This document shows, piece by piece, positions 18,107 through 26,442 of a DNA stretch of 47,084 nt. Position 1 is the stretch's first letter. Every line of letters starts with the position of its first letter. Both the position numbers and the translations under genes were made by a program. The stretch is taken from assembly GCA_029550925.1 (NCBI GenBank), contig JAKPGL010000059.1, forward strand, positions 1 to 47,084, written 5' to 3'. The notes below the pieces were generated by a model, which did no database searches, had not been told where the DNA came from, and worked only from the letters and a program-made list of their open reading frames with translations. The stretch comes from Planctomycetota bacterium. Its GTDB lineage: Bacteria > Planctomycetota > Planctomycetia > Pirellulales > Thermoguttaceae.

Positions 18107-19144
18107 TTACGGGATTTGGGCGGGATTGCCGTCGGCCTTAGCCCCTAGATATTGATACGTCCAGTGGTCGATGGTTTCCGGCACGAAATGGACCGAGCCG
18201 TCGCCGAACAGGAACTGGGCGCCGCCGGGATGTCGGCTTTTGAAGCCCAGTTCGGTGTTCCAATTGCAGTATTTATCGCAGTTATCGCTACCGACGGCGT
18301 CCCGGGAGCAGGAGTTGTAATTGATCGGTACGACGGTGGCGGTTAACCCCTGGCCATTGTTGGAACTGCCCCAACCCTGGCTATTGTGGACCGAACATTG
18401 GGGCCGAACTTCGCCGAAGAAGATCGTGTTCGACAGACCGTCCACAATGTCGGATTCCCGCATGGCAGTACCTACTGGATATCGGAAGAACGGCCCGGCG
18501 AAATTGGTGGCGCTGCCGTAGGTGCCGCCGCCGGGAAACCGGGCGTAATTGTTCCAACTGTCCCATTCCGAACAGGAGCAGGAGGAATTGTTCCCGTGGG
18601 TGGTCGGACCGATCGAGGCGGCGTAGCAGTGCATGGCCCGGCCATTATAGACCGAGGGGAAGTTGTCGCTGGGACAGAGATAGACCGGCACGATCGTGGA
18701 TTGGATCAGGGTGCTCGTGCCTGGAATGGTTTGATCATCCACTCGGATTCCAGCAGAGTTTTTGAAATCGAATAGATCGTAGAGCGGCTGCTGTTCCAAA
18801 AACGGTAAAAGCCGGATCAGGATCGAGCCGCGATAATTGGCATAGTCCGTGCCATACCAGAACGAACCGGGCGGGAAGGATTTGTTAGCCAGATGATAGT
18901 TGTGCAGCGCCAGACCGATCTGTTTGAGGTTGTTGGAGCATTGCGCCCGTCGGGCTGCTTCCCGAGCCGCCTGCACCGCCGGCAGTAGTAAGGCAATCAG
19001 AATTCCAATAATGGCAATGACGACCAAAAGCTCCACTAACGTGAACCCCTTTCGCCGCCTGTTAGAATTAGAAAGGGTTGACCATAAAGCAACCCAGAAA
19101 GTTTGCTCCTGGAGGATTGGGGGATAGACAAGTTGGTGAAACAT
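18107..19144 (-). CDS. DUF1559 prepilin-like protein A
   Basis: DUF1559 proteins have a type IV prepilin N-terminus and are expanded in planctomycetes; their assembled form is unknown. The 345-residue product has GFTLVELLVVIAIIGILIAL beginning at Gly33, where a prepilin peptidase would cut before Phe34, then LLPAVQAAREAARRAQCSNNLKQIGLALHNYH. The C-terminal motif SRHPGGAQFLFGDGSVHFV is typical. Several Cys (CSCSE, DNCDKYCNW) could form disulfides outside the cell. GGAGG eight bases before the ATG fixes the start. It is a paralogue of the gene at 19799 and lies 87 bases after the lipoprotein gene in what looks like one operon. Confidence 0.93.
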   Translation of the reverse strand: MFHQLVYPPILQEQTFWVALWSTLSNSNRRRKGFTLVELLVVIAIIGILIALLLPAVQAAREAARRAQCSNNLKQIGLALHNYHLANKSFPPGSFWYGTDYANYRGSILIRLLPFLEQQPLYDLFDFKNSAGIRVDDQTIPGTSTLIQSTIVPVYLCPSDNFPSVYNGRAMHCYAASIGPTTHGNNSSCSCSEWDSWNNYARFPGGGTYGSATNFAGPFFRYPVGTAMRESDIVDGLSNTIFFGEVRPQCSVHNSQGWGSSNNGQGLTATVVPINYNSCSRDAVGSDNCDKYCNWNTELGFKSRHPGGAQFLFGDGSVHFVPETIDHWTYQYLGAKADGNPAQIP

Positions 19145-19231
19145 ACGGCTGGCCTCCGGTTTGGAAAATTCCGGAACTTGTTCCCCGTGTCTGGACAGGG
19201 TGTCCTTTGCTAGCCTTATAGAAAGCTGGCC

Positions 19232-19786
19232 CTATTGGCTAGTCAATTTAAACTCCAGCGGCTGCATACCGGGTTTGACTTCGACGGGGGGCAGGCCGGA
19301 CTTGTTGGGATCGGCGTATTTTTGCGGGATGATCCATTTTTCTTTGACGCCTTCTGGGGCAATGCCTCCCGACAGGCCGTCTTTGTCGGCCAAAAAGCCG
19401 GTTACTTCTTTTTTGATAATGGCCACTTTGTATTTGCCCGGCAGCGCCCCGTCGCCGGGTTCGAAGGTTTTGAGTGTGAATTTGCCGTCTTTATCGGTTG
19501 TGCCGGTGGCGGGTCGGACGGTGGCGTCGGCCTTTTTCTGTTGGCTGCCTGCGCCAGCCGACTCGCCCGTATCAGGATAAAACGTTACATTGGCCCCTTC
19601 GATCGGTTTGCCGTCCAGGGTAACCACGCCGGTTACCGGAATCGTCTTCGGTCGGCCTGAGCCGCAACCTTCCAACCCGGCAACCACCGCTAAAATCACC
19701 CCACATACCACCCAACTTTCCAACCGCCACCCCCTGCTCCGCCGGAGCGTAATCTGCCAAAGAATCCGTTGATGTGTTAAACGCAT
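19232..19786 (-). CDS. Small lipoprotein with carboxypeptidase-regulatory-like domain
   Basis: A 184-residue exported protein. Residues 22-41 form a lipoprotein signal ending in LEGC (Cys41 would be acylated). The rest is a beta-rich, transthyretin-like fold as in carboxypeptidase regulatory domains: VTGVVTLDGKPIEGANVTFYPDTG, then ATGTTDKDGKFTLKTFEPGDGALPGKYKVAIIK. Such proteins accompany DUF1559 genes in many planctomycetes. The ribosome site AAGGAGG overlaps the stop codon region of the upstream DUF1559 gene (12 bases apart), so translation is probably coupled. Function is unknown; a structural or binding role with the prepilin-like partners is likely by context. Confidence 0.85.
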   Translation of the reverse strand: MRLTHQRILWQITLRRSRGWRLESWVVCGVILAVVAGLEGCGSGRPKTIPVTGVVTLDGKPIEGANVTFYPDTGESAGAGSQQKKADATVRPATGTTDKDGKFTLKTFEPGDGALPGKYKVAIIKKEVTGFLADKDGLSGGIAPEGVKEKWIIPQKYADPNKSGLPPVEVKPGMQPLEFKLTSQ

Positions 19787-19798
19787 GGAAAGACCTCC

Positions 19799-20773
19799 TT
19801 ATTGCGGAATTTGCACTGGTTTGCCGTCGTTTTTGCCGCCCAGGTATTGATAGACCCAATGGTCAATGGTTTCCGGCAGGAAGTGGACCGAGCCGTCGCC
19901 CATGAGGAAATTGGCCCCGCCGGGATGTCTGCTTCGGAAGCCGAGTTCCGTGCTCCAATTGCAGTAGCGGTTGCAGTTGTCGCCGCCGCTGACGATATCC
20001 CGCAGGCAGGTATCGTAATTGATCGGAATCAGCGTGGAGGTCAAGCCTTGGCCGTTGTTCGAGGCGGTCCACCCCTGGCTGGCATGAGCCGAACATTGAG
20101 GCCGAACTTCGCCGAAAAAGATTGTATTCGACAAGCCGTCCATAATGTCCTGCACTCGGGAGCTAACCGGATACCGGATAAACGGCCCGGCAAAATCGGT
20201 CATGCTGGCGTATGGGGCTAGCCCATAATTATTCCAGGCCGACCATTCGCTACAAGAACAATTGGAGTTGTCTATATGTTTAGTGGGCCCGCTGGAGGCA
20301 GCATAATGGTGCATAGCCCGGTCATTATAGACCGAGGGAAAATTATCGCTGGGGCAAATATAGACCGGCACCACCGTGGCCCGGATCTGTTTGCCGATAT
20401 CCGTGTTGGCCAACCAACTGTCCAGTTGTGTCTGTTTGAAATCAATCTGGTTATACAGCGACTGTTGCTCTACGTAGGGCAGGATATGGACCAGGATGGA
20501 GCCTTTCAACGGGACAGCTGAGGAAGACGGATATAGCCAAAAGGCTCCCGGCGGATAGACTTTGACCGTATTTTCATAATTATGCAAGGCCAGGCCGATC
20601 TGTTTGAGGTTGTTGACGCATTGTGCCCGGCGGGCCGCCTCACGAGCCGCCTGCACCGCCGGCAACAATAAGGCAATCAAAATCCCAATAATCGCAATAA
20701 CGACCAATAGCTCCACTAAAGTGAAACCAGGTTGCACCACCCAGAAGGTAACCCCCCGGTCGGTTCGCTTCAT
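19799..20773 (-). CDS. DUF1559 prepilin-like protein B
   Basis: A 324-residue prepilin-like protein, paralogous to the product of 18107-19144. The cleavage site is before Phe17 in PGFTLVELLVVIAIIGILIA, followed by PAVQAAREAARRAQCVNNLKQIGLALHNYE. It ends with SRHPGGANFLMGDGSVHFL and the same Cys clusters as its paralogue (CSCSEW, DNCNRYCNW). The frame is open to 20812, but the ATG at 20773 has AGGAG seven bases upstream. It is the first gene of the minus-strand run of two prepilin-like proteins, a lipoprotein and the 17336 gene. Confidence 0.93.
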   Translation of the reverse strand: MKRTDRGVTFWVVQPGFTLVELLVVIAIIGILIALLLPAVQAAREAARRAQCVNNLKQIGLALHNYENTVKVYPPGAFWLYPSSSAVPLKGSILVHILPYVEQQSLYNQIDFKQTQLDSWLANTDIGKQIRATVVPVYICPSDNFPSVYNDRAMHHYAASSGPTKHIDNSNCSCSEWSAWNNYGLAPYASMTDFAGPFIRYPVSSRVQDIMDGLSNTIFFGEVRPQCSAHASQGWTASNNGQGLTSTLIPINYDTCLRDIVSGGDNCNRYCNWSTELGFRSRHPGGANFLMGDGSVHFLPETIDHWVYQYLGGKNDGKPVQIPQ

Positions 20774-21455
20774 GCCGAGTCTCCTAGATAGCAAAAGGTA
20801 CCCTAACCCCATCTCCTCACTGCTTTGATTATCTTTTTAATCCTCCCAAAGGTCAAGCAGAAGGTATATTCCCGCCGTTCTTAAACGAAATCGTAACATC
20901 TCCGCCAAATGAAGGATCGCCCTTGTCAGCCCAGCGCCAGTAGCCGTCGTGTTGGAACCCGGTCTGTTAGACGAGTTTGGTTCTCAGGGGAATCCCATTA
21001 CCGTCTCACAGACGGCGCCTGATACTCCATACAAAGAGACCGTCTTGACATACGGTGCTACATATAAGGGGGGTAGGACTACCTCTTACCTAGGGGAGGC
21101 CCTATTGCTTCCCGTTCCGATAGCAACAGGTACCTCCTTTTATTCGGCTGACAGATTCCCTTTCGTGCCATAAAGAAAACGGAGTCCGTCTTAAAGGGGG
21201 ATTGTTCTGCCTTGCTGTAGGTATCTCGAGAGGTTCCAGAAGAAGATTTTGGAAAAGGAATTCCGAAAAGTTCGTGGCAAAGGGAACTTTTTCCTCAATC
21301 CCCCAGAAAAGGGGGTTGAAATTGGAAAAGAAGTGTTCGATACTAATTTTGTGAGGGATGTCCCTCACCTTATCGCCCTTCGTAGGTCCCTGCCCCGCCT
21401 ACGGAGGGCTCTTTTTTTGCACTTGCTGGGCGTTGGGCGTTCGAAGGGGCAAAAG
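20774..21455. other. Intergenic region between DUF1559 operon and rlmN
   Basis: No gene is supported; open frames here lack ribosome sites and family features. Palindromes of the GTCTG family occur at 20962-20972 (GTCTGTTAGAC) and 21001-21015 (CCGTCTCACAGACGG). A hairpin of C and G runs (CAATCCCCC / GGGGGTTG, 21296-21318) precedes rlmN and could attenuate or end transcription. The outward promoters of both flanking genes must lie here but are not distinct. Confidence 0.5.
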
Positions 21456-22505
21456 ATGCAGCATCTGTTAGATGTATTCCCGGAGCGGTTGTCAAGCTGG
21501 TTGGCCGACCGGCAGGAGCCTGAGTATCGGGCCGGCCAAATCCGGCAATGGATTCTGCGGCGTCGGGTAGATCGGTTTGAGGAGATGACGGACCTGCCCA
21601 AGTCGCTGCGGTCCCAACTGGCTGAGGAGTTTTTTATCTGGTCCAGCCAAATAACCGCCCACCAAAAAGCCCCCGACGGAACGGAAAAACTTCTTCTCCA
21701 GTTGGCCGATGCCGAGCGGATCGAATGCGTGCTATTGCGGGATGATCGGGAGCATTGCACCGCCTGCATTAGTAGCCAGGTCGGTTGTGGGATGGGATGC
21801 GTTTTTTGCGCCAGCGGGTTAGGGGGTGTGATTCGGAACCTGAGCACCGGCGAAATTCTGGAGGAGTTATTACACTTGGATCGGTTGCTTCCGCCCGAGG
21901 AGCGACTTACGCATATTGTAGTCATGGGGATGGGGGAACCGCTGGCAAACCTGGATCGCCTGTTGCCGGCGCTGGCCTTGGCTACGGATTCCGAAGGGTT
22001 GGGAATCGGCGCCCGGCGGGTAACGATTTCGACGGTGGGTTTGCCGGCTGGGATTCGTCGATTGGCCGATGCGGGCGTGCAATATCATTTGGCCATTTCG
22101 CTCCACGCCCCGGATGACGCGCTGCGGAACCAGCTTGTGCCGGCCAATCGGGGCGTTGGAATTGGGGCGATTTTAGAGGCGGCGGACCAGTATTTCCAAA
22201 AGACCGGCCGCCGAATTACGTATGAATATGTGTTGATCCAAAGGGTCAACGATCACCCTAGGCACGCCCGTGCTTTAGCCGCCTTGCTCCGGAACCGAAA
22301 TGCCCTGGTCAATCTGATCCCCTACAATCCGGTCCCGGAATTGCCCTTCCAAACTCCATCCTGGAGTCGGACAGAACGGTTTGTGCAGTTGCTTCAGGCA
22401 GGTGGGGTGAATGTCCATGTGCGGTATCGGAAAGGGAACCAGATTGAAGCAGCCTGTGGACAACTTCGTCGCCGAACCGCCAAGAACCCGGGGGATGAGG
22501 ATTAG
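21456..22505 (+). CDS. rlmN: Dual-specificity RNA methyltransferase RlmN
   Basis: RlmN is a radical-SAM enzyme that methylates C2 of A2503 in 23S rRNA and A37 in some tRNAs. The 349-residue product has the cluster motif C-x3-C-x2-C at Cys111, Cys115 and Cys118 (CGMGCVFC), preceded by CTACISSQVG. MGMGEPLANLD and ISTVGLPAGIRRLAD are family signatures. The C-terminal methyl-carrying Cys334 lies in AACGQLR. The frame is open from 21249, but the ATG at 21456 follows AAGGGG and opens with the usual helical N-domain; the upstream part crosses a G/C-run hairpin and looks noncoding. No operon partner. Confidence 0.94.
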   Translation: MQHLLDVFPERLSSWLADRQEPEYRAGQIRQWILRRRVDRFEEMTDLPKSLRSQLAEEFFIWSSQITAHQKAPDGTEKLLLQLADAERIECVLLRDDREHCTACISSQVGCGMGCVFCASGLGGVIRNLSTGEILEELLHLDRLLPPEERLTHIVVMGMGEPLANLDRLLPALALATDSEGLGIGARRVTISTVGLPAGIRRLADAGVQYHLAISLHAPDDALRNQLVPANRGVGIGAILEAADQYFQKTGRRITYEYVLIQRVNDHPRHARALAALLRNRNALVNLIPYNPVPELPFQTPSWSRTERFVQLLQAGGVNVHVRYRKGNQIEAACGQLRRRTAKNPGDED

Positions 22506-22513
22506 AATAAAAG

Positions 22514-22591
22514 CCTCTAACAAAAGACGCCCCTACCAGCCTTCGGGGGAACGAAGCCGCCAATTCTTCCGGGATCCCAATTTGTTAGAGG
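22514..22591. repeat. 78-base hairpin element, family CCTCTAACAAA
   Basis: CCTCTAACAAA (22514-22524) pairs perfectly with TTTGTTAGAGG (22581-22591). An inner hairpin CTTCG...CGAAG lies between. A relative with the same ends is at 36389-36472. Confidence 0.7.
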
Positions 22592-22603
22592 TTTAAGACA
22601 AAA

Positions 22604-22637
22604 CTCTCTGCGTTTCCTCTGCGTCCTCTGCGGTGAA
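22604..22637. repeat. CTCTGCG repeat run
   Basis: Three tandem variants of CTCTGCGT/CTCTGCGG occur ending CGGTGAA. Phrases of this kind are found scattered between genes in several phyla; role unknown. Confidence 0.5.
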
Positions 22638-22690
22638 ATACTTATCGCCAACACGAAGCCAGGAAAGAAGTTAGCGAGTATCCCCTAGCG

Positions 22691-22726
22691 GGGTAAGGAA
22701 TCGGGAAAGTCATTTTGTTAGAGGCT
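22691..22726 (+). repeat. TTTTGTTAGAGG repeat, single arm
   Basis: GGGTAAGGAATCGGGAAAG followed by TCATTTTGTTAGAGGCT, the same right-hand end as at 17198-17237 and 36450-36474. Confidence 0.6.
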
Positions 22727-22895
22727 CTTCGGCTCCCTGGCCCTAGCGGGAGATTCTTTCCAGCCAGGAGATGGTCTGTCCCCTTTTAAGGGGGGATTCT
22801 GGAGAAAACCTCTTTTGGAACTGAAGAATCATGGGCTGCCTGGACCGATGCAACTTCACAGAGGCCCTCGCTCCTCGTCGGTTCCAATAGGGAAG

Positions 22896-22919
22896 CATAC
22901 CGGGTTGGAGCCCGGTATG
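22896..22919. repeat. Strong 9-base-pair hairpin
   Basis: CATACCGGG (22896-22904), loop TTGGAG, CCCGGTATG (22911-22919), followed by TGCCAC. No T run, so it is not a typical terminator. Confidence 0.6.
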
Positions 22920-23014
22920 TGCCACTGGCTTGATGGTGAGTTGCCCGGACATAATTTCCCTCAACCAGATGGTGCGATAGGTTCTGGTGAGCTTGGCCGA
23001 AAGAGGCGGTCCCG

Positions 23015-24022
23015 ATGAGTCCATTACGGCGTCCGATCCGACCTACTTCGATCACTCCGCAAGCTCGGTCCACGACTTGGCTGGAGGCGTTTACGGCCTA
23101 TGCAGCCAGCGAGTGTCATTTGGCCCAGAATACGGTGGAGGCGTACCGGCGGGATTTGCGGCGGTTTTTCGAGTGGTTGGGGCAGCGGGCGATTCAAGAA
23201 CTCACCATTACGGATTTAGGCGATTATGCGGCCTGGTTGGCCGAACAGAAACTGGCGCCGGCCAGTATGGCCCGGCATTTAGTCTCTCTGCGGGTCTTTT
23301 TCCGCTATTTGCAACTGGAGGGGGTGCTTCAGGAAAACTTGGCCGAACTGCTCGGAAGCCAAAAGCTGTGGGAACGGATTCCTCAGGTTCTGACTCCGCA
23401 CCAAGTGGAACGGCTCCTGGAGGCCCCGGGGCCTCATGATCCCCTCTGGCGGCGGGATCGGGCCATGTTGGAATTGTTGTATGCCACCGGATGCCGGGTC
23501 TCGGAATTGGCTCATCTGCGTCTGTCAGACCTGCACTTGGAAGAAGGCTATTGCCTGTGCCGGGGCAAGGGGGATAAAGAACGGATGGTACCCTTGGGAG
23601 GACGTGCTCGGGCCGCCGTGGAGGCGTATTTGGCCGAGGAACGACCCCGCCTGCTCGGTCCCCCTGCTTCCGCAGCAATCGTTCCGACGCCCCAGCCGGT
23701 GGGAGCAGAGTCTGGTGCAGCCGACTTGCATCCGACAGAAGGCCCCCCCTGGTTGCTCCTATCCTACCGAGGCCGACGATTACGCCGGGAGAGAATCTGG
23801 GAACTAGTGAAACGGTATGCCTTGCGTGTCGGCGCCCCAGCCGACATCAGCCCGCATACCCTCCGCCATAGTTTTGCCACCCACATGTTGGCCGGAGGGG
23901 CGGACCTACGAGTCGTCCAGGAAATGCTCGGCCATGCTAACATCGCCACCACCCAGATTTATACTCATGTGGATCTGGCCCGGCTCAAAGCGGTCCACCA
24001 ACGGTTCCATCCCAGAGCATAG
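23015..24022 (+). CDS. Tyrosine recombinase, XerC/XerD type
   Basis: A 335-residue site-specific recombinase that most likely resolves chromosome dimers with a second Xer protein. The N-terminal SAM-like DNA-binding domain covers about residues 20-115. All catalytic residues are present: Arg161 (GCRVSEL), Lys185/Lys188 (GKGDKERM), His281 and Arg284 (HTLRH), His307 (LGHANIATTQIYTHV) and Tyr316. The C-terminus (LARLKAVHQRFHPR) matches XerC/D. About residues 213-245 form a Pro/Ala-rich insertion absent from typical Xer proteins, between the Lys hairpin and the HxxR motif. Whether it is XerC or XerD cannot be decided here. A strong terminator follows. It may also be able to act on the direct repeat at mutS, but nothing proves this. 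Confidence 0.9.
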   Translation: MSPLRRPIRPTSITPQARSTTWLEAFTAYAASECHLAQNTVEAYRRDLRRFFEWLGQRAIQELTITDLGDYAAWLAEQKLAPASMARHLVSLRVFFRYLQLEGVLQENLAELLGSQKLWERIPQVLTPHQVERLLEAPGPHDPLWRRDRAMLELLYATGCRVSELAHLRLSDLHLEEGYCLCRGKGDKERMVPLGGRARAAVEAYLAEERPRLLGPPASAAIVPTPQPVGAESGAADLHPTEGPPWLLLSYRGRRLRRERIWELVKRYALRVGAPADISPHTLRHSFATHMLAGGADLRVVQEMLGHANIATTQIYTHVDLARLKAVHQRFHPRA

Positions 24023-24062
24023 GGCGGCTGGAAAAGAGAAAACGGAAAGGTTCCAGAAACGC

Positions 24063-24104
24063 AAAGGGCGAAGAGCTGCTGGCCGGAGCTCTTCGCCCTT
24101 TTGG
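24063..24104 (+). terminator. Strong rho-independent terminator, bidirectional
   Basis: A perfect 15-base-pair stem (24063-24077 with 24087-24101, loop GCTGGCCGG) with AAA on the left and TTTT on the right. It lies between the converging xer gene and the 24199-25800 gene and can serve both. Confidence 0.85.
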
Positions 24105-24198
24105 AGAGGCCTTGGCGAGGCCCTTCCCGCGACGGATCGGCAAAAAAACAGGAGTGCTATACGGTGAGCACGTCAGGAAAGCAGACGGTGGAATCGGC

Positions 24199-25800
24199 TC
24201 AATTGGCTTTTCGATCGAGCATGAAGCTGGTATTGTCAGCTACGCCAAACAGCGGTCGGAAGATGTTGCACTGGGACGCTTTGGCCGACCGTCCTGGATA
24301 CCACACCAACTGGATCATCACGCTCCATGCCTGTTCCCGCTGAGCGGTTTCGCCGGTTTCTTTCGGAAAGAGGATGTTGAAACTGTTTTCCAGGGCGAAG
24401 CGGTCCGAAAGCGGAATCCACAAGTCGCCGCCGAACAGAAAATCGCTATTGCTGGTAAATCCCACCCATAAGCGACCTTCTCCCCCGTTGCTGAAGTACT
24501 GGCGGTAGAAGAAGTTGAATTGATCGGTAGGTTCCAGCGTGTAGTCCAACTGGTAAGTAATGTCCTGCTGGGTGTCTTGGCGGCGATAGGTGAACTGCTC
24601 CGAGACACGTTCATTGCCTACGCCAAACGCCCCCCAAAAACCGATTTCCCGCCAACCGGGACACACCAGACTCAATTCGGCCCGGATTTGTTTTAGATCG
24701 GCGGTGTAATAATAGGCGTCGTGCATCAGGTCGAAGACCACACCCCATTGCAGTCCGCCCATCGGCGCCCGACGAAACAGACCGGCTGTAAAGAACAGTT
24801 GATCCCGGTCGCCATTGGGAACGATAAAGGAATTGTTTGCCAGCACGCCCTCGGAGGGCACGTCCAAGGCAGGCTCGGTTACCGTGGCGCCGCCCACCGT
24901 GCCGTCGTAAATGCGACGGGCGTAGCCCCGAAAATTGCTATGGACGGCTTGAAAGCCGATCTGAAATCCGCCGCCCCAAGGATCGCCTAAAGGGCCGGAG
25001 TAATTGAGCCCTTCATGAAGGCCGAAATTGGCGTTCTCACCGCCGTCCACCGGCCCCTTAAATGCATGCGCCCCGCCGAAAAGACTTAAATCCCGGAACA
25101 AGCCGTAAAACAGCGGATACCCCCAGTATGCGCCAGGCCCCCAACAAGGCCCGAAACAACCAGCCTCACAGGCCCCGTCCTCACAATCGGCCCCATAAGA
25201 ACCGTTCGGCCCCACACCGCCGGGGTAAGTCATAGGAAATTCTCCGGAAGATTCCGGATAGATAGGACTCGGCTGGCCTGGAGGAATGACTTCTGGGCCA
25301 GCTTGGCGGCCCGGAATTGCATGGGCCGGAGGATGCCCATTCATGGGACCAGGCGCCTCCGGCGACGGTGTAGGACTCGGTCTGGGAGGATTGGACGGAG
25401 TGGGAGTAGGTTCAGGGACCGCCCCAGAAGGCGCCGGAGTAGGCGATGGTTGTTGGGCCATCCGAGCTACAGGGCTAGCTACCCCAGCCGGACTCCAAAA
25501 ACCCGGCGGCGCCGAAGAAGGCAGCCCGGAAGGAGCCGCAGAAGACGGCTGAGCGGCAGACGAGGAACCTGCTTGTCGGGCAGAGGTTGGCCAAGGCACG
25601 CCTACCGTGGCCTGCACCGGGATAGCCCCACCAGGGGATCGTTTGGCCCGCCACCCACCCGCTGTGGTGCTTTGACCAGCGCTAGGTTCGTTCAGCCAGG
25701 GGCCTTGGACCGGCCCCTGAGCGTACAGATCTAAACCCCCTGTGGTGGAAAGGAAACCTCCCACCAGGATGCCAGCTACCGTTCGGGCCCAACATTTCAT
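24199..25800 (-). CDS. Proline-rich outer-membrane-like protein (DUF6666-like)
   Basis: A 533-residue exported protein. Residues 1-30 are a signal peptide (VAGILVGGFLSTTGGLDLYAQ). Residues about 60-190 are rich in Pro, Ser, Thr and Ala (PSPTPAPSGAVPEPTPTPSN), probably an extended wall-spanning linker. A short Cys cluster follows (CEDGACEAGCFGPCWGPG), then about 300 residues of alternating strands with Gly and aromatics, ending in aromatic residue-rich strands, as expected of an outer-membrane barrel. The pattern fits planctomycete DUF6666-type proteins; that name is from memory. The ATG at 25800 follows GAGGG; a GTG five codons earlier is less likely. Confidence 0.78.
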   Translation of the reverse strand: MKCWARTVAGILVGGFLSTTGGLDLYAQGPVQGPWLNEPSAGQSTTAGGWRAKRSPGGAIPVQATVGVPWPTSARQAGSSSAAQPSSAAPSGLPSSAPPGFWSPAGVASPVARMAQQPSPTPAPSGAVPEPTPTPSNPPRPSPTPSPEAPGPMNGHPPAHAIPGRQAGPEVIPPGQPSPIYPESSGEFPMTYPGGVGPNGSYGADCEDGACEAGCFGPCWGPGAYWGYPLFYGLFRDLSLFGGAHAFKGPVDGGENANFGLHEGLNYSGPLGDPWGGGFQIGFQAVHSNFRGYARRIYDGTVGGATVTEPALDVPSEGVLANNSFIVPNGDRDQLFFTAGLFRRAPMGGLQWGVVFDLMHDAYYYTADLKQIRAELSLVCPGWREIGFWGAFGVGNERVSEQFTYRRQDTQQDITYQLDYTLEPTDQFNFFYRQYFSNGGEGRLWVGFTSNSDFLFGGDLWIPLSDRFALENSFNILFPKETGETAQREQAWSVMIQLVWYPGRSAKASQCNIFRPLFGVADNTSFMLDRKAN

Positions 25801-26442
25801 GGCCTTTGCCCTCACTCAGACAAGAAGAAGGATGAAACACCTCGAAAAACTCGCCGATCCGTTCCTGAACCGAACCAGACAACCGTCCCAACGGCTTGAC
25901 CGGCCTAAATCTTCTTTGTTTGCTCAAGCAATTGGGACGTCCCGATGCCTTCCAGAGGGGTTCCGAGGGTATTTGGAGGAAGCCCCTTGGGGACCATCCG
26001 GGACCGGCACAATTTATCGGCTCGGAATTCTCGAAACTTCCGTTAAAATCTATTTTTTTGGAAAAGTTTTCCTAAATTCCCAACTCAGGAGGCGAGAACG
26101 ACCTTGGGATACCCCATGAAATCAAGCCGAAAAGGGACAATATCTCTTTCTAGTTTGTGCAAAATTCCCAAATTAATAAAAGAATTGGGAAGCAGCTCGC
26201 CTACAATTCTCCTTGCCAACTCCCCGTCTGTTCAGCCGGTTGAAAGGAATGTCTATGGTGTCCCTGTAGCCTGTGGGTGTCATCCCCGTGAAAGAAACGA
26301 CTGGGGAGAGAAACTCAGTCGCTCCGACTGGCTAGATTGCCAGTTGACCGACGGATTGGGCGTCTGACAGACGATGGTACTTACGCAGAATAGGGGGAGG
26401 GATTCTAAAGAGCGCCCCTAGCAGACAAAATCGCCAGAAGAC
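25801..26442. other. Intergenic region with minus-strand hairpin
   Basis: No gene is supported in this space between two leftward genes. On the minus strand a hairpin TTCCCAA / TTGGGAA (26165-26191) is followed by TTTTG and may end the 26443-28161 transcript. A perfect palindrome CGTCTGACAGACG lies at 26361-26373 (GTCTG family). No distinct promoter is seen for the gene at 25800. Confidence 0.5.
26165..26191 (-). terminator. Possible minus-strand terminator
   Basis: Seven-base-pair stem TTCCCAA / TTGGGAA extended by AATT pairs, with TTTTG after it in the leftward direction. About 250 bases past the stop of the upstream gene, so only a candidate. Confidence 0.35.

Larger units (their letters stand above)
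22506..23014. other. Intergenic repeat-rich region between rlmN and xer
   Basis: No gene is supported. In order it holds a hairpin element with CCTCTAACAAA / TTTGTTAGAGG ends (22514-22591), a CTCTGCG triplet run (22604-22637), a second TTTTGTTAGAGG copy (22691-22726) and a strong hairpin CATACCGGG / CCCGGTATG (22896-22919) whose loop phrase resembles dispersed 'GGCTGGAGCCC...GTGCCAC' repeats. This packing suggests a landing zone for small elements. Confidence 0.6.
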
